Assembly: GCF_019443745.1 (NCBI RefSeq)
Contig: NZ_CP050950.1
Span: 1 to 34,219, forward strand
Length of the DNA: 34,219 nucleotides
Origin: Iamia sp. SCSIO 61187
GTDB lineage: Bacteria; Actinomycetota; Acidimicrobiia; Acidimicrobiales; Iamiaceae
Reading direction: 5' to 3'
This document shows, in pieces, positions 29,259 through 34,219 of the stretch. Made by a program: the position numbers and the translations under genes. The notes under the pieces were generated by a model. The model saw only the letters and a list, made by a program, of their open reading frames with translations. It was not told the DNA's origin and did not search any database. Numbering within the stretch: position 1 is the first letter of the stretch; each line of letters opens with the position of its first letter.

Positions 29259-30118
29259 CCGCCGCCCTCCGCGGTCTCGCCGCCGTCAGGCACCCGCACC
29301 ACAGGCCACGGCTCCTCCCGCTCCCCGTAGGGGTCCCAGTACGTGTAGCCATCGAGGCGCGACGTCACCTGCTCGCCGTCGGACTCATCCGCGAACCCCA
29401 GGGCCGGGGTCGGCCCGGTGTCGATCGCCACCGTGTACACCCGCCAGTCCTCGGCGTCCTCGTCCCAGCGGAGCGTCCAGGTGACCGTCCGGTAGATCGC
29501 CTCGGGGCCCTCGTCCGGCTCTTGGGCGATGATCGCTACGTCCCACACGGCGATCTGGGCCTCGTCGTCGTCGTAGGACTCGACCCGGTAGGCCAGCGGG
29601 GTGCCTTGTGCGGCCAGGTTGTCGAGTTCGCCGCGGTCGGCGTAGGCGCCCAAGGTGCGGCCCCGAGCGCGCTCTTCGGCGGCGTACTCCTCGTCGTAGG
29701 TCTCCTCGAGCCAGGCCACCTCGAGCAGCTGGAAGGCGACCTCGGGGTCCTCGGTCCGGCCGTAGAACGGGGTCCAGGACATGACAGCGGCGGTGGCGCC
29801 GTCGGCGGAGTGGGCGAAGCCGACAGGGATGCCGTCCTCGAGGCGGGTCGGACCGGCGCCGGCGATCACCTCCGGCGGGACCTCGGTGGTCGCCGGCGGT
29901 GCGGTGGTCGTGGTCGGGGAGCTCTCGTCATCGCCGCGGCCCCGGAACCACAGCGCGGCGGCCACCATCAGCGCGGCGACGACGAGCACGCCGACGATCG
30001 CCGCCGCCGCGGCCAGCGGGCTGCTGGGCCCGCCCGCACCGGGCCGGCCCCGGCCCGCCCGGGCTCCACCGCCCCGCGCTGGCGAGGTCGACCGGGTGGT
30101 GATCTGCGCCCGGGCCAT
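29255..30118 (-). CDS. VirB8/TcpC-like T4SS protein
   Basis: This is a 287-residue protein. A basic cytoplasmic N-terminus is followed by one transmembrane segment (LAAAAAIVGVLVVAALMVAAALWF, about residues 35-58), a Thr-rich linker, and then an extracytoplasmic domain with helices and strands (AFQLLEVAWLEETYDEEYA; RTVTWTLRWDEDAEDWRVYTVAID) resembling the NTF2-like fold of VirB8/TcpC proteins. These act as scaffold of the channel. The start overlaps the pilin-like gene's stop (ATGA) and its end overlaps the VirB6 start (GTGA), which fixes the operon. The family is inferred from topology and order. Confidence 0.75.
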   Translation of the reverse strand: MARAQITTRSTSPARGGGARAGRGRPGAGGPSSPLAAAAAIVGVLVVAALMVAAALWFRGRGDDESSPTTTTAPPATTEVPPEVIAGAGPTRLEDGIPVGFAHSADGATAAVMSWTPFYGRTEDPEVAFQLLEVAWLEETYDEEYAAEERARGRTLGAYADRGELDNLAAQGTPLAYRVESYDDDEAQIAVWDVAIIAQEPDEGPEAIYRTVTWTLRWDEDAEDWRVYTVAIDTGPTPALGFADESDGEQVTSRLDGYTYWDPYGEREEPWPVVRVPDGGETAEGGG

Positions 30119-30411
30119 CAGCCCGCCGCCCAGTTGATGAGCGTGGACGCGGAGCCGATCACCGCGGCTCCGACCAACGACAGGAGCACCGCCCGCTTGC
30201 CACCGGAGGTGGCCTGCATGTTCGACCCCATCCCGCCGATCGCCCAGGCCGCACCGCCGGCCACCAAGGCGATGGCACACGCCAGCAGCGACCAGAAGGC
30301 AACCCCGTTCACGATGTCGACCGCCCGGGAGGTCTCCGGGAGGGCATCGGCGTCAGGGTTGACGTTGACCTCCGCGAGTACGAGGACGAGTCGAGTGGTC
30401 AACCAGGTCAT
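30118..30411 (-). CDS. Small pilin-like (VirB2/TrbC-type) membrane protein
   Basis: This is a 97-residue protein. A 35-residue leader is followed by two hydrophobic helices: VNGVAFWSLLACAIALVAGGA and VLLSLVGAAVIGSASTLINW. This is the size and topology of VirB2/TrbC-type pilins or of the small T4SS membrane proteins of actinobacteria. It resembles the protein at 33151-33372 in the pattern NG-(V/L)-AFW-x-LL and in the final I/LSW. It overlaps the MinD-like gene by four bases. Confidence 0.72.
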   Translation of the reverse strand: MTWLTTRLVLVLAEVNVNPDADALPETSRAVDIVNGVAFWSLLACAIALVAGGAAWAIGGMGSNMQATSGGKRAVLLSLVGAAVIGSASTLINWAAG

Positions 30412-31463
30412 GGGGGTCCTCCGATGGGAGTGGGGGTGAAGCCGTCCACGACGGCGTGGGCAAGATCCAGGTACGCGTCCCGCGTGCTCTGGTCCAGAGC
30501 GTCGAGCCCGTCGATGCCGCCGGCGGCCAGAGCCGGGTCGTACGGGACCTCGATCACCGCCCGAGCGATCGAGGTGAAGTGATCGACCATGGCGTCGACA
30601 TCGACGGCCAGGTCGTCCCGGGACGCGTTGACCACCACCGTGGACCGGCTCACCAGCTGCGGGTCGGCGTGGCGGCGCAGCCAGCGGGTCAGGTGGTCGG
30701 CGTGGCGAGCCTGATCGACCGCAGGACCGGTGACGATCACCAGCTGCGTGGCCATGTGGAGCACAGCCCGCATGGCGTCGTGGAGGACCCCGGTGCCGCA
30801 GTCGGTGAGGATCACGTTGTAGTGCTGACCCAAGATGGCCAGCGTGTCGGCGTAGTCCTGAGCGGTGAAGGCCTGCGACACCGCCGGGTCGGCGTCGCCG
30901 GCGAGGACCTCGAGCCGTGACGGCGCCTGCGTGGTGTAGGCCCGCACGTCTGGGTACGACACGATCCCGGCCCTCGCGTCGAGCAGGTCCCGCACCGTGC
31001 GGTGCGTCTCGGGGCTGACCCGGTACCCCAACGTCCCGTAGTCAGGGTTGGCATCGAGGGCCACCACCCGGTCCCCCCGGGTGCCGGCCAAGGTGTGACC
31101 CAGCATCAGCGCCGTGGTGGTCTTGCCCACGCCGCCCTTGGTCGACAACACAGCGATCCGCTCACCTGTCCGGGCCGCCAGCGGCGCCGTCACCGCGGCG
31201 GTGACCGCCGAGCGGTGCGCCTCGTCCGCCGACGGCCCCGGGTTCACCCGGCCGCCGGTGGCCCGGAAAACCACCCGCCGCCAGCCCCTCGTCGGCGTCG
31301 CCGGCGGTGGCGCGATCAGCGTCTGCGGCTGCCACTCCGCTATGGCACCATCTGACGTTACGGGCTCGGTGGAACCCGTCGGGAGGGTCTCGACGTCGGG
31401 CACAGCAGCGACACCAGCCGGCCTGAGCGGTACGACCTCTCGGGCGTCGTCAGCGTCACTCAT
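30408..31463 (-). CDS. MinD/ParA-like ATPase at the head of the T4SS operon
   Basis: This is a 351-residue protein. A Pro-rich N-terminal 95 residues are followed by a P-loop core: Walker A LSTKGGVGKTTTAL (KGGVGKTT 109-116), DANPDYGTLG, and ILTDCGTG for the Walker B region. This is the MinD/ParA type with a signature lysine. It differs from the type Ib ParA at 200-811 by size and sequence and is not a plasmid-partition copy by position. MinD-like ATPases at the head of T4SS operons are thought to localise or regulate the machine. AGGAGGGA precedes ATG 31463. The head of the minus operon is divergent from the lipoprotein gene at 31502. Confidence 0.82.
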   Translation of the reverse strand: MSDADDAREVVPLRPAGVAAVPDVETLPTGSTEPVTSDGAIAEWQPQTLIAPPPATPTRGWRRVVFRATGGRVNPGPSADEAHRSAVTAAVTAPLAARTGERIAVLSTKGGVGKTTTALMLGHTLAGTRGDRVVALDANPDYGTLGYRVSPETHRTVRDLLDARAGIVSYPDVRAYTTQAPSRLEVLAGDADPAVSQAFTAQDYADTLAILGQHYNVILTDCGTGVLHDAMRAVLHMATQLVIVTGPAVDQARHADHLTRWLRRHADPQLVSRSTVVVNASRDDLAVDVDAMVDHFTSIARAVIEVPYDPALAAGGIDGLDALDQSTRDAYLDLAHAVVDGFTPTPIGGPP

Positions 31464-31486
31464 AGCGGTTGGTCCCTCCTGACGGT

Positions 31487-31499
31487 GGGCATAGTGCCC
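31487..31499. promoter_or_regulatory. Divergent promoter palindrome GGGCA-TAG-TGCCC
   Basis: The two start codons are only 38 bases apart. CATAGT (31490-31495) fits a -10 for the lipoprotein gene, with its start at about ATG 31502. The 5-bp arms flank it. ACGGTG at 31482-31487 is a single half-site of the window-wide motif. Confidence 0.35.
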
Positions 31500-31501
31500 A
31501 C

Positions 31502-32029
31502 ATGCTCAGTACGCGAAACCGCTTCTATCGAGCGGGAATCGCGGGAATGGCTGTTATCGCGCTGGCCGGGTGCGGAGCCGGGGACCAGCCGGAGGCGTCG
31601 TCGTCGTCGTCGACGTCGACGAGCGCGCCGGATCCGACCACGACGACCCGGGACGAGACCGATGAGCGGATCCCCCGGGCCCCGAGGCCGGCGGCCGCCC
31701 CCGATCGGCCCCTCTCCCCCACCGACGCCGGCGTCGGCTGGGTCGTGTCCGCCCTGAGCATCGACGCCGGCGAGCCCTTCGCCGCCGTGGAGGCCCGGAC
31801 CGCCACCTGGGCCGTCGAGGGCCCCGAGGCCACCGTCCGCGGAGAGTCCCTCGAGACCGTGACCGTCGCCGGGGCCCGGGCCCAGATCGTCACCGAGCTC
31901 GCCGACGAGACGGTCGTCCTCGTCACCGCAGAGGTCGACCAGGCCCCCCAGCTGCGCGTCTACGAAGTCCACCTGGTCCGCACCGCCCCGGACCGGTGGG
32001 CAGTCGCCGAGGCCGAGGCCCGGCCATGA
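31502..32029 (+). CDS. Lipoprotein of the conjugation locus
   Basis: This is a 175-residue protein. The signal peptide MLSTRNRFYRAGIAGMAVIALAGC has Cys24 in a lipobox. A Ser/Thr linker (SSSSSTSTSAPDPTTTT) is followed by a globular part with alternating strands (EARTATWAVEGPEATVRGESL, RVYEVHLVRTAPDRWAVAEAEA) reminiscent of an NTF2-like or other small beta-rich domain. The stop overlaps the transglycosylase start as ATGA, so it is likely part of the same envelope module. It may anchor the mating channel or the peptidoglycan hydrolase. The sequence has no family I can name. Confidence 0.72.
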   Translation: MLSTRNRFYRAGIAGMAVIALAGCGAGDQPEASSSSSTSTSAPDPTTTTRDETDERIPRAPRPAAAPDRPLSPTDAGVGWVVSALSIDAGEPFAAVEARTATWAVEGPEATVRGESLETVTVAGARAQIVTELADETVVLVTAEVDQAPQLRVYEVHLVRTAPDRWAVAEAEARP

Positions 32030-33078
32030 CCCGCACACCGCAGCTCATCGCCGGCGGACTCCTGGCCGTCCTCGGTCCCCTGACCTTCATCGTCGTCGGT
32101 GAGGCCGCCACCGAGGACGCCCAGCGCGCCGCCGTCCCCGGCCTCGCCGCCGGCGGTCTCGACCCCGTCGTCGCCCAGGCCTACACCGACGCCGCCGCCC
32201 TCGCCCGCACCTGGGACCCACCCTGCGAAGTGCCCCCGTGGATCATCGCCGGCATCGGCGAAGTCGAGTCCGGCCATGGAACCCACGGCGGGGCCACCGT
32301 CGGCGCCGACGGCACCATCAGCCCCCCCATCATCGGCATCGCTCTCAACGGCGCCGGGGCCACCGCCGCCATCGCCGACACCGACGACGGGGCCCTCGAC
32401 GGCGACACCACCTGGGACCGCGCCGTCGGCCCCATGCAGTTCATCCCCTCCACCTGGGCCGCGCACGCCATCGACGGCAACGGCGACGGAACCGCCGAGC
32501 CGTCGAACATCTTCGACGCGGCGGCCACCACCGCCGCCTACCTCTGCGCCTCAGCACCGCCCATGGCCACCGAGGCGGACTGGCGGACCGGGATCCTGGC
32601 CTACAACCACTCCGAGGCCTACGTGGCCGCCGTGCTCGCTGCCGCCTACGGCTACCGCGACGCCCCCACGGCGGTCCCGGTGGCCGGCCAAGGCCCGGTG
32701 CCGATCGCCGAGGTCCAGGGCGTCCCCATCCACGCCGCGCTCGCCCCCCGGGTCGCGGCCATGATCACCGCCGCCGCCGCTGACGGCGTCGACCTGCGGA
32801 TCGGCAACTCGTACCGCACCCCCGAAGAGCAGATCGCCCTCCGCCGCCAGCACTGCGGCACCTCCGACTACGCCATCTACGAGATGCCTTCGGGGCAATG
32901 CAGACCACCGACGGCCCGGCCGGGCCAGTCGATGCACCAGCAAGGCTTGGCCATCGACTTCGCCGACTGCTCAAGCCGCTCGAGCGCCTGCTACCGCTGG
33001 CTCGACGCCAACGCCGGCGCCTACGGCCTGTTCAACCTCCCGTCCGAACCCTGGCACTGGAGCATCGATGGCAGCTGA
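32026..33078 (+). CDS. Lytic transglycosylase fused to a VanY-type carboxypeptidase
   Basis: This is a 350-residue protein. An N-terminal membrane segment (LIAGGLLAVLGPLTFIVVG) comes first. A lytic transglycosylase domain follows (IIAGIGEVESGHGTHGG with the catalytic Glu near 81, then GPMQFIPSTWAAHA and NIFDAAATTAAYLC). The C-terminal D-Ala-D-Ala carboxypeptidase/VanY domain has SMHQQGLAIDFADC (His304, Asp311) and EPWHWS (His344) and a possible disulphide pair. It would open glycan and cleave peptides locally to let the conjugation channel through. Fusion of both activities suits cell-wall passage in Gram-positive mating. It overlaps the lipoprotein gene (ATGA). Confidence 0.88.
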   Translation: MTRTPQLIAGGLLAVLGPLTFIVVGEAATEDAQRAAVPGLAAGGLDPVVAQAYTDAAALARTWDPPCEVPPWIIAGIGEVESGHGTHGGATVGADGTISPPIIGIALNGAGATAAIADTDDGALDGDTTWDRAVGPMQFIPSTWAAHAIDGNGDGTAEPSNIFDAAATTAAYLCASAPPMATEADWRTGILAYNHSEAYVAAVLAAAYGYRDAPTAVPVAGQGPVPIAEVQGVPIHAALAPRVAAMITAAAADGVDLRIGNSYRTPEEQIALRRQHCGTSDYAIYEMPSGQCRPPTARPGQSMHQQGLAIDFADCSSRSSACYRWLDANAGAYGLFNLPSEPWHWSIDGS

Positions 33079-33102
33079 CCGACCGCTCCCCCACCCCAGC
33101 GA

Positions 33103-33128
33103 CCACGGTCCCACGGTGCACCGTGGGA
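33103..33128. promoter_or_regulatory. Cluster 6 of the ACGGTG/CACCGT motif (20-bp perfect palindrome)
   Basis: ACGGTC (33105) and ACGGTG (33113) are 8 bp apart and CACCGT (33119) abuts the second. TCCCACGGTGCACCGTGGGA (33109-33128) is a perfect palindrome. It ends 22 bases before the start of the second pilin-like gene. Confidence 0.7.
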
Positions 33129-33150
33129 ACGGCACACCCCGGGGGTCACG

Positions 33151-33372
33151 ATGATCGTCGCCCAGACCGTCCAGGACACCCTCAACGGCCTCGCCTTCTG
33201 GGTCCTCCTCATCGCCGCCGGCGGGCTCGTCGCCGGCGCCGGCGCCGCCGCCGCCGGATCCATCGCCGGCCACACCACCATGCGCGCCTGGGGGCTCCGC
33301 CTCGCCGGCGCCGCCCTCCTCGGCGCCTTCTGCGTCGGCGCCGCCGGCGCCTGGCTCAGCTGGGCGACCTAA
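33151..33372 (+). CDS. Second pilin-like small membrane protein
   Basis: This is a 73-residue protein. LNGLAFWVLLIAAGGLVAGAG and WGLRLAGAALLGAFCVGAAGAWLSW form two membrane helices joined by a short polar turn (SIAGHTTMRA). It is similar in topology and motif to the 30118-30411 protein (NG-x-AFW-x-LL and the terminal W) but is shorter at the N-terminus. The locus therefore has two paralogous pilin-like genes in opposite operons, and this one sits directly under operator cluster 6. The SD is weak (GGGGGTCACG). The function is inferred from topology. Confidence 0.68.
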   Translation: MIVAQTVQDTLNGLAFWVLLIAAGGLVAGAGAAAAGSIAGHTTMRAWGLRLAGAALLGAFCVGAAGAWLSWAT

Positions 33373-33600
33373 ATGCTCTCCTTGGCGCACTGGCCCCGTC
33401 GGGCGAACCCATCAGGTTCCGCTCTTCTTCACCGTCGTGGTGGCGCTGTACCGGCGGCCGGCCTTCTGGCAGCGGTAAGCCCGGCTCAGCCGCCACCGTC
33501 GGTAAGCCACCACCCCACCACCATCGCGGTGGGTGCACAGCAGCCCGTGGCGGGTCGACGTCTGGCCCTGGTCGTCGACCTTCAGCGACTCCTCACCCCT

Positions 33601-33611
33601 ACCCTTAGGGT
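33601..33611 (+). promoter_or_regulatory. ACCCT-T-AGGGT palindrome and -10 element before the last gene
   Basis: TACCCT at 33600-33605 fits a -10 element, and the palindrome ACCCTTAGGGT covers 33601-33611. The SD GGGAGGGA and ATG 33639 follow at a normal distance. Confidence 0.35.
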
Positions 33612-33638
33612 CCGTCGTCGAGCCACGTGGGAGGGACC

Positions 33639-34208
33639 ATGGCGACTGTCGAAGACCTGGAGAAGTTGCGGATGGCGCTTCTCGAGGCCGCCTACGACGA
33701 AGTCAACAGCGACCGCCGTAGCCGTGGTCTCAGCGTCACCGCGTGGGCGCAGGCGAACGGGGTTGACCCGTTGGAGGCAAGAGCGGCGATGATCTGGCTC
33801 AACGAGCGCAGCCTCGCCTCCCCCACCAGCCTTGGAGGAGGAATCGCACCGACCCCACGAGGCTCAGACCTGGTCGAGGAGCGTCGACGAGCGCCACAAA
33901 CCGCTGACGTAGGCGATGCACTGGCGGTCATCGGCGTCGATGAGCACCGCCAGGTCGAAACGCTGCTGAGCGCAGTTCAGCGACTCCTCGACGACCATGA
34001 GGCCGATCTGGAGCCGGAGGATGCGGAGGACCTGCGAGCGCAGGTCCAGACAATCGAGGCGCAACAGCGGTCTCCCCGCCCCCGAAGGGGGGTGCTCCGG
34101 ACTGCGGCAGCGGCGATTCAGTGGGTTGCCGAGCGAGGCGCTGCCGGTGTGGTTGGCAACGCTGCGTTCCACACCGTCGTCGACGCTGCCGCCAAGTTTC
34201 TTGGCTAA
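33639..34208 (+). CDS. Unknown protein with an N-terminal wHTH-like part
   Basis: This is a 189-residue protein. The first 80 residues (EDLEKLRMALLEAAYDEV, GLSVTAWAQANGVDPLEARAAMIWL, SLASPTSLGGGIAPTPRGSDLVEE) look like a small winged-helix domain. A charged coiled-coil-like middle follows (QVETLLSAVQRLLDDHEADLEPEDAEDLRAQVQTIE). The tail (TAAAAIQWVAERGAAGVVGNAAFHTVVDAAAKFLG) is amphipathic and could insert in or lie on a membrane. A wHTH plus coiled coil plus a C-terminal hydrophobic helix is seen in some uncharacterised defence-type proteins. That is a suggestion only. GGGAGGGA precedes ATG 33639. Confidence 0.6.
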   Translation: MATVEDLEKLRMALLEAAYDEVNSDRRSRGLSVTAWAQANGVDPLEARAAMIWLNERSLASPTSLGGGIAPTPRGSDLVEERRRAPQTADVGDALAVIGVDEHRQVETLLSAVQRLLDDHEADLEPEDAEDLRAQVQTIEAQQRSPRPRRGVLRTAAAAIQWVAERGAAGVVGNAAFHTVVDAAAKFLG

Positions 34209-34219
34209 GCCGTCGAACG

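Noticed and set aside
1-34219. CRISPR array
   Set aside because: No regularly spaced direct repeats of 20-40 bases with unique spacers. The 8-bp octads are contiguous.

Overview
The window is very GC-rich, with strong third-position G/C bias in the coding frames. It looks like part of a conjugative plasmid, or less likely an integrative conjugative element, from a member of the Actinomycetota. The support is a MobF (TrwC/TraA-type) relaxase-helicase, a VirD4 coupling ATPase, a VirB4-like ATPase beside an SCO6880-family protein, and a DUF4913 protein. This combination is typical of large actinobacterial conjugative plasmids. I cannot name the genus. No tRNA, rRNA, CRISPR array, tyrosine integrase or unambiguous replication initiator was recognised.

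Layout. (1) 0.2-1.6 kb: a type Ib partition module, with a short ParA, a ribbon-helix-helix (RHH) partner and a downstream gene. (2) 1.6-7.7 kb: plasmid accessory genes, namely a SprT-like metallopeptidase, a second small RHH protein with its own palindromic promoter, a homing-endonuclease-associated-repeat protein, a winged-helix-like protein, an epsilon/zeta-like toxin-antitoxin pair and two unknown proteins. Long structured non-coding stretches lie between them. (3) 7.7-15 kb: a cargo and defence region of lower GC in part. It holds a transposase remnant, a type II restriction-modification set with a small HTH gene, an SAM-dependent methyltransferase, a serine resolvase with an upstream inverted repeat, an Xre/RES toxin-antitoxin pair and a TIGR02391 (Ymh-like) protein. 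(4) 15-19 kb: a coiled-coil accessory protein divergent from the relaxase, with a candidate oriT region between them. (5) 19.1-20.4 kb: an intact IS3-family insertion sequence with a 4-bp target duplication. (6) 20.5-22 kb: a lipoprotein and an unknown protein. (7) 22-31.5 kb, minus strand: the type IV secretion operon (zinc-finger protein, DUF4913, VirD4, HTH protein, VirB4-like ATPase, SCO6880 protein, VirB6/TrbL-like membrane protein, VirB8-like protein, pilin-like protein, MinD/ParA-like ATPase). (8) 31.5-34.2 kb, plus strand: a lipoprotein, a transglycosylase-VanY fusion, a second pilin-like protein and an unknown wHTH-like protein.

Main observation. Six tight clusters of one hexamer (ACGGTG/ACGGTC and its inverse CACCGT/GACCGT) lie just upstream of parA, of the gene after the RHH gene, before the 1.6-2.1 kb leader, between the winged-helix gene and the toxin-antitoxin operon, before the VirB4-like gene and before the second pilin-like gene. 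At 4739-4784 they form six direct copies at an exact 8-bp period. Elsewhere they form 18-20 bp palindromes. This resembles the omega/delta/epsilon/zeta arrangement of Gram-positive plasmids, in which one RHH protein binds short tandem repeats to act in partition and to repress parA and toxin-antitoxin genes. Here the same motif also marks conjugation genes. I infer an actinobacterial omega-like regulon coupling segregation, post-segregational killing and transfer. The RHH protein at 808-1074 is the leading candidate regulator.
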